From Phycisphaerales bacterium (GTDB lineage: Bacteria > Planctomycetota > Phycisphaerae > Phycisphaerales > SM1A02): a DNA stretch of 64,000 bases. The position numbers and the translations under genes are program-made. The notes beneath the pieces are model-generated. The model saw only the letters and a list, made by a program, of their open reading frames with translations, had not been told where the DNA came from and did no database searches. This document shows, piece after piece, positions 35,718 through 44,803 of the stretch. The number at the start of each line of letters is the position of its first letter. Positions within the stretch are counted from its first letter, which is position 1. The stretch lies in NCBI GenBank assembly GCA_030748805.1, contig JASMLG010000005.1:19573-83572 (forward strand). Direction: 5' to 3'.

Positions 35718-36641
35718 GTGAACCAACAAGACGGACTAGAAACAGTTATAGGTAGCGGTAACCCAGCCCAGGCAGATAAGCACTATGAGGTAGCTATCGA
35801 GCACGAAAAAAACGGATTCCGCATAGGTGCCATCGAAGAACTTCGGCAAGCGGTTACACACGGAACAAACCCAGAACACAAATTCAAACTCGCTTATTTG
35901 CTAGACCTAGTTGGCGAAGAATCTGAGGCAATCAGTTTATATGAAGAACTAACATCTGCAGAACGACCACACATAAGTTCACTATTAAACCTGTCTGTAA
36001 TTTACGAAGATAAGGGAAACCTAAACGCAGCAGAAAAGTGCCTGCGTCAAATTTTAGACACCGAACCAAATCACAAGAGAGCAAAACTATATATCGTTGA
36101 TGTCCAATCCTCGACCGACATGTATTACGACGAAGAAATTGCTCGAGATGCAGCTAAAAACGCTGCGATGATGAATACACCAGTTACAGACTTCGAACTT
36201 TCTGTGCGAGCGCGTAACTGTTTGAAGAAGATGGAAATCCGCACCCTTGGCGATCTACTAAAGGTTTCTGAAAACGAGTTGTTGAGTTACAAAAATTTTG
36301 GAGAGACTTCATTAGTAGAAATTAAACACATGTTGACTGCGCGTAATCTTCGTTTGGGTCAAGGTGCCGAAGGCGGCCACATAAGCAGGGTTCACCAAGA
36401 TAGATACGATGAATTACTAAACCACGCACCCGAACAAATCCTTAAACAACCAGTTTCAGCCCTAAACCTAACAGTCCGTGCTCGAAAAGCACTCCAGGCA
36501 CTGAACATTCAAACACTTGGAGAATTGGCAATTAGAACTGAAGCCGAACTTATGGGTATCAAAAATTTTGGCACTACAAGTCTTGTTGAAATTAACGCAA
36601 AACTAAAAGAACATGGTTTAGAGCTTCGAAATATCGATTAA
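35718..36641 (+). CDS. TPR protein with two RNA polymerase alpha C-terminal domains
   Basis: A 307-residue protein. Residues about 17-125 are TPR-like helices (IEELRQAV, LLNLSVIYEDKGNLNAAEKCLRQIL). Two copies of the RpoA C-terminal domain follow: about 150-212 (LSVRARNCLKKMEIRTLGDLL...NFGETSLVEIKHML) and 238-305 (LTVRARKALQALNIQTLGELA...NFGTTSLVEINAKL). In RpoA this domain binds UP elements and activators. Copy 1 keeps the Arg and Asn of the RxxN DNA-contact motif; copy 2 has Lys in place of Asn. The N-terminal assembly domain of RpoA is absent. GTG 35718 is set by GGAG eight bases upstream. A transcription or RNA-polymerase-linked role is inferred. Confidence 0.85.
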   Translation: MNQQDGLETVIGSGNPAQADKHYEVAIEHEKNGFRIGAIEELRQAVTHGTNPEHKFKLAYLLDLVGEESEAISLYEELTSAERPHISSLLNLSVIYEDKGNLNAAEKCLRQILDTEPNHKRAKLYIVDVQSSTDMYYDEEIARDAAKNAAMMNTPVTDFELSVRARNCLKKMEIRTLGDLLKVSENELLSYKNFGETSLVEIKHMLTARNLRLGQGAEGGHISRVHQDRYDELLNHAPEQILKQPVSALNLTVRARKALQALNIQTLGELAIRTEAELMGIKNFGTTSLVEINAKLKEHGLELRNID

Positions 36642-36663
36642 CAAACCAGAACGAATCACCCTT

Positions 36664-36691
36664 AAAAAAGCGAGTCTTTACTCGTTTTTTT
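36664..36691. terminator. Bidirectional intrinsic terminator
   Basis: A hairpin of 12 pairs with a 4-base loop: A-tract plus GCGAGT, loop CTTT, ACTCGT plus T-tract. It separates the alpha-CTD gene (+) from the convergent M48 protease gene (-), whose stop codon begins in the T-tract. Confidence 0.85.
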
Positions 36692-38529
36692 TATGTATAC
36701 ATTGGAATTGGACAATCGAGCACATCCCCAATTGCACGTAATGTTTCCGCTTCCACCACGGTTACCTTGTCATCATGAGTCACACAGTTTCCACAAGCTT
36801 CGATAAGCAATTCTTTGTCTGAAAAACGCAGTAGACGCAGTTCCTTCAAGGCACCATTGACAGAACTCATATTGCAATCTGGCACATCTGGTATTTGAAT
36901 GTTCATACCAACAGAATTGGCTCCAGCTTGAAAAGCAATAGTGGCCTCTCTCTGATTTGTGGATCCACAATACGCTAATGTTCCAAGAATAATTGAAACA
37001 GGTGTGGGATAAGAAGACAACGGTTTTTTGCTCAAGGTAATTTTTCGGCCACCAAACACATCAGACATGTGTTTTTGAAGTACAGAAACCAACACCCATT
37101 CAAAACGGTCAACAACACCATCGCAGCTTACAATTGAAACAATGTTTTTATTAAAAGTTTTAATTTGTTCTGGGCTAAGCGTCCTAAGTGCTGGTGCAGC
37201 AAAATCGATCATTGGTAAGCGTGCGGTGGCGTCAGCCGTTAGCACAAGTGAACTAATTTTTCGATATTCAACCAATTCAGAAACTGAAAGAATTTTTGCA
37301 ACCATCTGTTGGGAATCTTTGTTGTCGTTGGCAACAAGAGCAAACATCACCAGTCTGGCACTCCACCCGCTCGACAAATATTTTTTGATGTCGGGGTCGA
37401 TAGACTCAATAGAAAATTTTGCTTGAAGTAAGCAAACATCATCAATACCAGACGCGTTTCGAACGGATTTGCGAACAGATGACGAAGAAAAATGCGAAAC
37501 ACCAGAACCCCTAGAGGTTTGCGCCTTGGAACTTGACACACTTTTTTGTTCTCCCAGAGAAGCCACGTCAACACTCTCAACACGAGCGATTCGATCGGTT
37601 ATTGGTGGGTGGCTAGCAAACATAGCGTTCATAGCTTGTGAAAAAAACATGTGGTTACATTGACCTACCTCAGACGAAATGTTCTTAAGTTGCTTCATTC
37701 CACCAATTTTTCTAAGAGCTCCCCCAATTCCATCAGGGTTTCTGGTGTATTGGACCGCAGAAGCATCCGCTAAAAATTCTCTTTGCCTCGAAACCGCCGC
37801 CTGAATGAGCCTGCCAAAAAACGTTCCAATTGCACCACACAACGCCAAAAACAAGCCAAACACAATAATTGCAAGACCAACCCCAGCACCACCTGCACCC
37901 TCTTTAGATCTAGATCTTGAAGAACTTCGAAGAACTGCCGGTCCAACATATCGCACAAGCACCCACCCGGTAATACCCAAAGCCATAATTCCAAAAACAA
38001 CACCAATTAGCCGTATGTTTATTCGCATGTCTCCATGTGAGATATGGCTAAATTCGTGTGCAATAACACCCTGAAGTTCATCTCGATTTAGTTTTTCAAT
38101 GCAACCACGGGTAACTCCAACAACGGCATCATCACTTGTCCAACCAGCAGCAAAAGCGTTTATTTCATCATCCTCAATTACATATACAGAAGGAACAGGC
38201 ATCCCACTTGCAATTGCCATTTCTTCAACAATATTTTGTACTTTACGTTCTGATCCGCTTAGACCATCTCGGTGTAATACCGTTCCACCAAGCATCTCTG
38301 CAACAGACTCTCCTCCACCACGGAGTTGAGAAAGTTTCACTAGAGTGGCAATTCCAACAATAAGTAAACAAAAAACTGCAGATGCCCCAACAGCCTCGGG
38401 GCTCCACTGGGTTGCAATTCCAACAGGAATGCCAATTATTGCAATTATGCAAAGAACAGCAAGTATGAACAAAAACACAATAATTTTTGTTCTTCGATGT
38501 GCACGATCTTGGTGTTCATAAAAGTTCAT
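36691..38529 (-). CDS. M48-family (HtpX-like) membrane metalloprotease
   Basis: A 612-residue membrane protease. Two hydrophobic segments fill residues 15-65. The zinc motif HEFSH occurs in LQGVIAHEFSHISHGDMRIN, followed by further membrane segments and the third ligand glutamate in REFLADASAVQYTRNPDGI. The C-terminal 250 residues (after ITDRIARVESVD) form a large extra domain absent from standard HtpX (about 290 residues). HtpX-type enzymes degrade damaged membrane proteins. The next gene in the same direction upstream is lemA, 21 bases away, a recurring pair in bacteria. Confidence 0.9.
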   Translation of the reverse strand: MNFYEHQDRAHRRTKIIVFLFILAVLCIIAIIGIPVGIATQWSPEAVGASAVFCLLIVGIATLVKLSQLRGGGESVAEMLGGTVLHRDGLSGSERKVQNIVEEMAIASGMPVPSVYVIEDDEINAFAAGWTSDDAVVGVTRGCIEKLNRDELQGVIAHEFSHISHGDMRINIRLIGVVFGIMALGITGWVLVRYVGPAVLRSSSRSRSKEGAGGAGVGLAIIVFGLFLALCGAIGTFFGRLIQAAVSRQREFLADASAVQYTRNPDGIGGALRKIGGMKQLKNISSEVGQCNHMFFSQAMNAMFASHPPITDRIARVESVDVASLGEQKSVSSSKAQTSRGSGVSHFSSSSVRKSVRNASGIDDVCLLQAKFSIESIDPDIKKYLSSGWSARLVMFALVANDNKDSQQMVAKILSVSELVEYRKISSLVLTADATARLPMIDFAAPALRTLSPEQIKTFNKNIVSIVSCDGVVDRFEWVLVSVLQKHMSDVFGGRKITLSKKPLSSYPTPVSIILGTLAYCGSTNQREATIAFQAGANSVGMNIQIPDVPDCNMSSVNGALKELRLLRFSDKELLIEACGNCVTHDDKVTVVEAETLRAIGDVLDCPIPMYT

Positions 38530-38550
38530 TGAGCGAACAAAACAAAAATG

Positions 38551-39165
38551 TTAAAAATTAACTTTGGGTGCATCCCGGGCAACCTCATCGTCAAGTTCCC
38601 AACTTTGAGCAAACTTGAAACCAAACAAACCAGCAACAATGTTTGAGGGGAACATTTCACGTTTATTGTTGTAACCCATAACAGCATCGTTATATGCTTG
38701 CCTAGAAAATGCAACCTTGTTTTCCGTGCTTGTTAACTCCTCTTGCACCTGCATCATGTTTTCATTTGCTTTAAGGTCTGGATATGCCTCCATAACGACC
38801 ATAAGTTTCCCCAAAGCTCCAGTGAGTGCGCCATCTGCTCCGGCGATATCACTTATGGCACCAGCTGAAGTTGGGTTTTTTGAAGCCGCAGAAGCCGCAG
38901 AAACTGCTTGGTTTCTTGCATTAATTACCGCTTCAAGCGTTTCACTTTCATGTTTCATGTACCCCTTTGCTGTTTCAACAAGGTTCGGAATCAGGTCATA
39001 GCGGCGCTTTAGTTGCACATCAATTTGGGCATAAGCGTTCTTAACCCTGTTTCTTAGACCCACAAGCCCGTTAAAAATCCCAATCACAAAAATGGCAACA
39101 ACAAGCACAAACCCAACAAGAACAACAATCACGGTTCCACCAAAAGATAGCATTGTGTATTTCAT
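38551..39165 (-). CDS. lemA: LemA family protein
   Basis: A 204-residue LemA protein with one N-terminal membrane helix (GGTVIVVLVGFVLVVAIFVIGIFNG) and a long helical body. NRVKNAYAQIDVQLKRRYDLIPNLVETAKGYM is the family hallmark, with SRQAYNDAVMGYNN... and FP later. The function of LemA is not well defined; it is often encoded beside M48 proteases. ATG 39165 has AAGGAG upstream, so the frame's longer start at 39186 is rejected. Confidence 0.93.
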   Translation of the reverse strand: MKYTMLSFGGTVIVVLVGFVLVVAIFVIGIFNGLVGLRNRVKNAYAQIDVQLKRRYDLIPNLVETAKGYMKHESETLEAVINARNQAVSAASAASKNPTSAGAISDIAGADGALTGALGKLMVVMEAYPDLKANENMMQVQEELTSTENKVAFSRQAYNDAVMGYNNKREMFPSNIVAGLFGFKFAQSWELDDEVARDAPKVNF

Positions 39166-39213
39166 AAAGAAACTCCTTTTAAGCAATATACCATCGATAC
39201 ACTATAAGAACTG

Positions 39214-40425
39214 ATGTATAAAAAAATAATCCAACACTATCCATGTAGCAGGCGAGAGTTTATTGTCGCATCTGGATTGTTTGTTGCGGGTGGTTTGGTT
39301 TCCTGTCGTAGCGAAGAAATAGAGCGTCCAAAGACTCGAGTTTTTACAGAACCAATACACATTCGTGTCCGAATCGGAAAAAACCTTCAAAGGGTGACTA
39401 TTGGTGACAACATATTCACACACACATCTGTTGGGAATACGCCCAAAACAATTGAATTAAAACCCAACACAAAAATTACAATTGCAGAGAAAACCAAAAC
39501 AATATCGGGAACAATCGTGTTACACCCAAAAGAAAATGTGGTCGACACTTTTGATGTTGTTGCACATATTCCAATCGAAAAATATCTGCCAGGAGTTATT
39601 GCTGGAGAATTATTCGCTCACTGGCATCCAGCAACGTTTTCTGCGCAAGCGGTCGCAGCGAGGAGCTATGCAGCGAGCAGCCATCTTGATCGTCAGGGAA
39701 AATCACACTACGACCTAACTGATGGTCCCTCATCACAAATGTTTTTAGGGGAAGTTGCGCTTGAGGTTGCGCACCGCGCCGTAGAAGAAACCAAGGGAGT
39801 TGTGCTTCACTACAACAACAACATAATCCCCGCCTACTACAGTTCGTGTTGTGGTGGCCTAGCTGCGAACGCAACAGACGCAATAAGTTTGTCGGAACAA
39901 CACAAAATACCACCACTTCAGGGACACTCTGGCGAAGATCTATGCACATCGTTGGATATTCATAAATGGAAAGCAAACCGTTCTGCAAGACTTTTGAGAA
40001 AAAGATTGAACGCATGTGCAAAACCAATGAATATTCCAACACTTGCTGACATTCGAACGATTCGTTCAATAGAGTCAGTTGAGAAGAATCAACACGGTCG
40101 CCCAACCCAACTGGTTATTCGCGGTCGAAGAAACGAAACACATGAGGTTCGTGCTCGAGACTTTGTTCGAGCAGCGAATGCCACAATTCCATCATTGCCA
40201 AAAACAAAGGGGAGGGTGTGGTCATCATTTCTTAATGGCGAAAAAAACGGTTCGAATCTATCGATAACAGGTTTTGGTATGGGGCACGGTGTGGGGTTGT
40301 GTCAATATGGTGCCCAAGAACTTGCTGGACGCGGTGAAACTTGGGAAGACATACTCTCTTGGTACTACCCAAAGGCCACCCTTCTGGCTCAGAGCCAAGT
40401 TGGCTCTGAGCCAAGTTGGCTCTGA
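39214..40425 (+). CDS. SpoIID/LytB-domain protein, probable lytic transglycosylase-type
   Basis: A 403-residue exported protein. The N-terminus CSRREFIVASGLFVAGGLVSC combines a twin-arginine motif with a lipobox. The SpoIID core is clear: FDVVAHIPIEKYLPGVIAGEL, AQAVAARSYAASS, YSSCCGGLA, and GFGMGHGVGLCQYGAQELAGRG. SpoIID-type domains cleave glycan strands of peptidoglycan. The last 13 residues (LAQSQVGSEPSWL) and the stop codon are supplied by the nested palindrome at 40384-40430, so the ancestral C-terminus likely ended near YYPKATL. The end faces a terminator of the opposite-strand gene. Confidence 0.87.
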   Translation: MYKKIIQHYPCSRREFIVASGLFVAGGLVSCRSEEIERPKTRVFTEPIHIRVRIGKNLQRVTIGDNIFTHTSVGNTPKTIELKPNTKITIAEKTKTISGTIVLHPKENVVDTFDVVAHIPIEKYLPGVIAGELFAHWHPATFSAQAVAARSYAASSHLDRQGKSHYDLTDGPSSQMFLGEVALEVAHRAVEETKGVVLHYNNNIIPAYYSSCCGGLAANATDAISLSEQHKIPPLQGHSGEDLCTSLDIHKWKANRSARLLRKRLNACAKPMNIPTLADIRTIRSIESVEKNQHGRPTQLVIRGRRNETHEVRARDFVRAANATIPSLPKTKGRVWSSFLNGEKNGSNLSITGFGMGHGVGLCQYGAQELAGRGETWEDILSWYYPKATLLAQSQVGSEPSWL

Positions 40426-40430
40426 GCCAG
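40384..40430. repeat. 47-base nested palindromic repeat, copy 1
   Basis: The element is a 15-base arm starting CTGGCTCAGAGCC, a middle unit, and the inverse arm ending GGCTCTGAGCCAG. Every unit TTGGCTCTGAGCCAA contains the smaller palindrome GGCTC-N-GAGCC. A second copy at 62266-62312 differs at one base. This copy lies across the end of the SpoIID-like gene and encodes its last residues. Confidence 0.85.
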
Positions 40431-40462
40431 AAAAAGCGGCGACTCCGATAGGAAGTCGCCGC
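40431..40462 (-). terminator. Intrinsic terminator for the coiled-coil protein gene
   Basis: On the minus strand a GC-rich hairpin, GCGGCGACT at one side and AGTCGCCGC at the other (40436-40462), with inner CC/GG pairing and a GATA-type loop, is followed by five T (40435-40431). It lies 41 bases after the stop of the gene at 40503-41405. Confidence 0.8.
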
Positions 40463-40502
40463 CAGTGCTAAACGCCTTGCAACACGCAAGGGTATCTATG
40501 TT

Positions 40503-41405
40503 TTAATCTGAATCAAGAAGTGCGTAGGGTCCATCAGCCTCATCCACACCTTTCTCAACCGTTTGAACAAATGGATTTTCAAACAACCGGTCCGAAGTAT
40601 CAAACCTTGCACGAGTTTCATAATCAGATCCAGCACCCGTATCAGTTAGAGCCAAAATAGTGCTTTCTTGTACAGTTCGTATTTCTGCGAGTTGTGAACG
40701 AACCTGATCAAGGTTTCCCGCGTTTCCAAAGCGGTCAAAACCAGAAAGTGTTTCTTGCTGTTGTTCAACCATGGCAATGATATGGTCGTTTCGTTCTATT
40801 GCATCAATTTCACGATCAAGTTGCCAAAGCTGAGCCCTATATGTTTCGTGTTCATGTTCAATATTCTCAAGCACATCCTTAAGCCGGACGCGCTGCTCGT
40901 GTAGCAACTCCATTTGTCGACGATTGGAAGCTATACGATCCTCATAATTTGCACGAACAGTTCGTATTCTTCTTCCTTCAGTGTATGCAGATTCAAGATC
41001 ATACCGAACACCCTCAAACCTGATCGACGGTGTGCCACTTGAAGACGAAACAGCTTCAGCATCTTCAACAAGTGTTCGCAACACATCCAAATCTACAGTT
41101 GTGAGTTCAACAACACGAACAGCAATGTTTTCATCTCGCTTAAATTGTTCCAACTGTTGTTCAAGTCGAGCAATTTCTCCACGCACCTCAGCAATACGTG
41201 ATGGGTATTGTTTTGCAAGATCATCAAGTTGTCTTCGAAGAGCAACTGGATCATCAACCAAACCCTCTACAACAGTGTTTGCTTCTTGGCGAAGTTGATC
41301 AATACAAGCCATGACTCGCTGTGGTCCAACCAAAATAGTTATACCCCCAATTACAAGTCCCCCAATAATTCCCCAACGAACAATAAATCGTGATGTGGCG
41401 CCCAT
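40503..41405 (-). CDS. Membrane-anchored coiled-coil protein of unknown function
   Basis: A 300-residue protein with one N-terminal membrane segment (WGIIGGLVIGGITILVG) and a mainly helical, charged body: LRRQLDDLAKQYPSRIAEVRGEIARLEQQLEQFKRDE and a second coil, IASNRRQMELLHEQRVRLKDVLENIEHEHE. The last 60 residues look unstructured. No enzymatic motif is visible. A good AGGAGG precedes ATG 41405. The gene is divergent from the sigma factor/kinase operon across 141 bases and could belong to the same response, but only position suggests it. Confidence 0.78.
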   Translation of the reverse strand: MGATSRFIVRWGIIGGLVIGGITILVGPQRVMACIDQLRQEANTVVEGLVDDPVALRRQLDDLAKQYPSRIAEVRGEIARLEQQLEQFKRDENIAVRVVELTTVDLDVLRTLVEDAEAVSSSSGTPSIRFEGVRYDLESAYTEGRRIRTVRANYEDRIASNRRQMELLHEQRVRLKDVLENIEHEHETYRAQLWQLDREIDAIERNDHIIAMVEQQQETLSGFDRFGNAGNLDQVRSQLAEIRTVQESTILALTDTGAGSDYETRARFDTSDRLFENPFVQTVEKGVDEADGPYALLDSD

Positions 41406-41546
41406 GGCAACCTCCTTTTATTATGCTTTTGCACAGAAACGCTCTGTTGCTCTTGGTTCTTAGGAAACTAATCAACTATATTTCAGGAAAACATAATCGA
41501 TTGGGTAAAATCCACAAATGACTTTTCCCAATAAGGAAATGTGCCA

Positions 41547-42275
41547 ATGAACGCCCTCACAACATCGTTTGTGCATCGTCTTCGTGAACGCGACGAAGAG
41601 GCATGGTTTGAATTGTGGCAAGATTTTGGACCAGCCATTCGTTTTCAACTTCAAAAATGGGGTCGTGGTCGAGTGGGTTTTGAAACCATACAAGACCTAA
41701 CCCAAGAAACACTAGCAGAACTTTCAAAATGTATAGATCGGTATGACCCAAATCGTGGCGCTCGGTTTAGTACATGGCTTCTCACAATCGCAAAACATAT
41801 TCTTGGCGATGAAATAGATCGAAGAAACGCTAAAAAACGCGGTAGTGGGGTGAAACCTCTTTCACTCGACGAACGCATTGATTCAAAAAGCGCGGTGCTA
41901 CAAGTAGATGAAATATTTGAACAACGAATGTTTGGTGCAAAAATTTGCGCCGCAATCCGAAGAACTGAATCAGAAGTCGATTTTCTTCATTTCCAGGTCT
42001 GGCGCATGCGGGTGCTAGACAATAAGGTTGGAAAGGAAATTTCGGCACAACTAGGAATTAGTGAACCAACAGTGAGTAGACATGTGTCAAAGATAAGAGA
42101 GTGTTTAAGACAAAACATCATGAAAGTCGTTATGCAATATAGTTTTACTCCAGAAGAAGAAGGAGAAATATCTTCGGGTGGAATAAGTGGAAACGACCTA
42201 GAATTTGATACTGCTGTGAGCGAGTTGTATCACACGCACCAACTGTTTCTTGAACAAGAAAGTGGAAGATTGTAG
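41547..42275 (+). CDS. ECF-type RNA polymerase sigma factor
   Basis: A 242-residue sigma-70 family factor. Region 2 contains QDLTQETLAELSKCIDRYDPNRGARFSTWLLTIAKHIL and region 4 the helix-turn-helix VGKEISAQLGISEPTVSRHVSKIRE. A C-terminal tail of about 50 residues is extra. ATG 41547 (or GTG 41541) follows AAGGAA. Only two bases separate its stop from the kinase gene, so both are made together. Sigma factors linked to Ser/Thr kinases (ECF-STK groups) are a known planctomycete feature. The upstream spacer contains an imperfect inverted repeat (ATTGGG-AAAA / TTTTCCCAAT, 41500-41532) of unknown meaning. Confidence 0.9.
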   Translation: MNALTTSFVHRLRERDEEAWFELWQDFGPAIRFQLQKWGRGRVGFETIQDLTQETLAELSKCIDRYDPNRGARFSTWLLTIAKHILGDEIDRRNAKKRGSGVKPLSLDERIDSKSAVLQVDEIFEQRMFGAKICAAIRRTESEVDFLHFQVWRMRVLDNKVGKEISAQLGISEPTVSRHVSKIRECLRQNIMKVVMQYSFTPEEEGEISSGGISGNDLEFDTAVSELYHTHQLFLEQESGRL

Positions 42276-42277
42276 AA

Positions 42278-43996
42278 ATGTGGTCGACTCTCTTCGCATG
42301 TTTTGGAACAGTTGTTGCCCTTGTTGGAGCAATACTGTTAGTTGTTTATGTTGTGATTCCAGTTATTGGCCATGTATTTTTGTTTTTTGGGCGATTAGTT
42401 CGGTTTGTTTTTCAAGAACTTCGTGATCTTATTTTGATACCAATCGCGCTGTTTGTTGGAATAATAAAGTTGCTCCGAGCAACCTTGTGTGTGGTACTTG
42501 CGCGGTGGGATCTGGTTCACACAGAAATGAAATCCTCAAAGCGACGGTTTTCTGAAGCGTACAAAAGAATTATTGCCGTGTTTATAGATAACCCACTTGG
42601 TGTAATTGGAATTAAAACCGAAACACCCGCGTTTGTGCAAGAACTCAACTTAAAACCAACAAATTCACCACCAAACATGTTTAGCGGATATTCAATTGTT
42701 GGAACACTACCAACAGGTGGAAGTGGCGCTAGGCTCTACGTTGCCAACTCTTCAAAAGACTCAACAAAGGTTGTAATAAAAAACTTTGATGTTTCAGCGG
42801 GTTCTCAACTCCCGCAAATAGTCAGAGAATCTCGCGCAATGGAATCTGCTAAGAAACTTGGGCTCGTTCTAGAACACCACCTAGACAATGAGCGATTTTG
42901 GTATGCGATGCCGTACCACTCCGGCGACCATCTAGGAGTAGTGACAAATAAACTCCATGGAAAATCAGAAAAACTATCTGAAACTCAACTTCAAACTGTA
43001 TTGTTGTATCAACACACACTGCTCCAAACACTTCAAGAATACCACAACTCAGGTCTTTGGCATAAAGATGTAAAACCAGACAACATAATAATTCACGATG
43101 GTTGTGCACACCTTGTTGATTTGGGTTTGGTAACACCGCTTGCCTCTGCAATGACACTTACTACGCATGGCACCGAGTATTTTCGAGACCCAGAACTTGT
43201 TAGACAAGCAATGCGTGGCGTTAAGGTTCACCAAGTAGATGGATCGAAGTTTGATGTATTTGGGGCTGGTGCGGTTTTATACTTTATGCTTGAAAATACA
43301 TTTCCAGCACACGGTGGTCTTAGCGACTTTAGTAAGGAGAGCCCAGAAAGTCTTCGATGGGTCGTGCGCCGAGCAATGGCAGATTACGACAAGCGATACA
43401 CATCTATTGAGGAGATGTTAAAAGATATAGAGAAGATTCTCAGTGCCAATAACATTTATAGTGTTCGACCCGCAGACCTTCCATCCATGGGAGGTAATGC
43501 ACCAAAAGAGTTTGCACGGAAATTACCAGCAAGAACAACCCCATCGACTGGTGGTGGACCATTTAAACCACAAAAATACAGAACAAAACCATTTGGGCTT
43601 GTTGTTTTGTTGGTATTGGTGGCGGTTGGCGCAGCAGTGTTAATGAACAACAACAACCCAGATATAGAAACTATCCCAAGTGAGGTGGAAATACAAACTC
43701 CTTCTGGAACGATATTAGTTGTAAATGAACTTTCTACATCACACAACACCCTGTTAAGAAAAGGGGCTTCAAACAAGATAGCCGAACTAGGTGTTTCTGG
43801 TTGGGAGTTGGCTCTTGATCCAGAAAAAGAAGCACGGGTTCGTACTTGGCTACCATCAGATCCATCGGTGACACCGATTCAACAAAGCAAGTTTGATAAC
43901 GAAAACATTTCTGGCATACTTCTTATCCAAGAAGGCAAAGAAACAAAACCTTTGATTTATTTTGTTGATCAACATGGTGCAGTTGTGCTCCCGTAA
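42278..43996 (+). CDS. Membrane Ser/Thr protein kinase linked to the sigma factor
   Basis: A 572-residue protein. Two hydrophobic segments (residues about 8-35 and 48-66) come first, then the kinase domain: ATP loop GTLPTGGSG, lysine K168 in VVIKNF, catalytic HKDVKPDN (D264, N269), and DLG (D281) replacing DFG. HRD is HKD, still with the catalytic Asp, so activity is plausible. YFRDPELV stands in for the usual APE region. A third membrane segment near 445-465 leads to a C-terminal domain of about 105 residues outside the cytoplasm, possibly a sensor. It probably controls the sigma factor encoded just upstream. Confidence 0.88.
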   Translation: MWSTLFACFGTVVALVGAILLVVYVVIPVIGHVFLFFGRLVRFVFQELRDLILIPIALFVGIIKLLRATLCVVLARWDLVHTEMKSSKRRFSEAYKRIIAVFIDNPLGVIGIKTETPAFVQELNLKPTNSPPNMFSGYSIVGTLPTGGSGARLYVANSSKDSTKVVIKNFDVSAGSQLPQIVRESRAMESAKKLGLVLEHHLDNERFWYAMPYHSGDHLGVVTNKLHGKSEKLSETQLQTVLLYQHTLLQTLQEYHNSGLWHKDVKPDNIIIHDGCAHLVDLGLVTPLASAMTLTTHGTEYFRDPELVRQAMRGVKVHQVDGSKFDVFGAGAVLYFMLENTFPAHGGLSDFSKESPESLRWVVRRAMADYDKRYTSIEEMLKDIEKILSANNIYSVRPADLPSMGGNAPKEFARKLPARTTPSTGGGPFKPQKYRTKPFGLVVLLVLVAVGAAVLMNNNNPDIETIPSEVEIQTPSGTILVVNELSTSHNTLLRKGASNKIAELGVSGWELALDPEKEARVRTWLPSDPSVTPIQQSKFDNENISGILLIQEGKETKPLIYFVDQHGAVVLP

Positions 43997-44005
43997 AATG
44001 GGGTA

Positions 44006-44803
44006 ATGGACACCCAAACAATCTTGTTGATTGCAATAGCGGTGTTGTTTATGGCAACACTCTACTCAACAGTGGGACATGGTGGTGGATCAGGATATTT
44101 GGCGGTTCTTGCAATTGCAGCTGTTGCTCCCGAACAAATGCGTCCAACGGCGCTTTTGTTGAATATCGTTGTTGCGTCTATTGCAACATGGAAGTTTGGT
44201 TTAACAGGAACGTTTCACAAAAACCTGTTCATCCCACTTGTTTGCGCGAGTATCCCAGCAGCGTTTATTGGTGGATACATTGAAATCCCAAACCAAGTGT
44301 ATAAACCAATAGTAGGGGTCGTGTTGTTGTATGCAGCAATACGGCTATTTGTTCCAATTAAGGGTTTGAAACATACAAAAAAACCAGTACTCACCATTGT
44401 TTTGATAGCAGGGATACTAATTGGATTATTTAGTGGAATAATTGGTGTGGGTGGGGGGATATTTTTAAGCCCATTACTGCTTTTAATTGGCTGGACAACT
44501 CCAAAAGAGACTGCCGCAATTAGTGCACCATTTATATTGGTAAACTCGGTTTCTGGTTTAGGTGGTATAGCGGTTGAGAACAATGGACTGCCTGTAGACA
44601 TCACATTTGTGGCACCACTTGCAGTATCCGTGGTTGTTGGTGGGTTTATCGGTGCTTCGTTTGGAAGTAAGAAACTTGGTCATCAAGGCCTTCGAACCCT
44701 ACTCGGCGTAGTTTTGTTGATAGCCGCAACGAAAATGTTTTTAACGATGAATAGTTCGCAAACCCAACAATCCCTCGATGATATAAAATCTACACATGAA
44801 TAA
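44006..44803 (+). CDS. TauE/SafE (TSUP) family membrane transporter
   Basis: A 265-residue protein with about eight hydrophobic helices in two repeated halves. YSTVGHGGGSGYLAVLAI and GIIGVGGGIFLSPLLLLIGWTTPKETAAISAPFILVNS are the duplicated family motifs. Members export sulphite, sulphoacetate or other organic anions; the substrate here is unknown. Its 3' end overlaps prpB by 8 bases, so it is in the same transcript and might move an organic acid tied to propionate metabolism. That last point is guesswork from position. Confidence 0.88.
   Translation: MDTQTILLIAIAVLFMATLYSTVGHGGGSGYLAVLAIAAVAPEQMRPTALLLNIVVASIATWKFGLTGTFHKNLFIPLVCASIPAAFIGGYIEIPNQVYKPIVGVVLLYAAIRLFVPIKGLKHTKKPVLTIVLIAGILIGLFSGIIGVGGGIFLSPLLLLIGWTTPKETAAISAPFILVNSVSGLGGIAVENNGLPVDITFVAPLAVSVVVGGFIGASFGSKKLGHQGLRTLLGVVLLIAATKMFLTMNSSQTQQSLDDIKSTHE

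Noticed and set aside
41500..41532. Inverted repeat before the sigma factor as an operator or terminator
   Set aside because: It is imperfect, has a 12-base loop and no T-run, and no second copy is seen; too weak to name.
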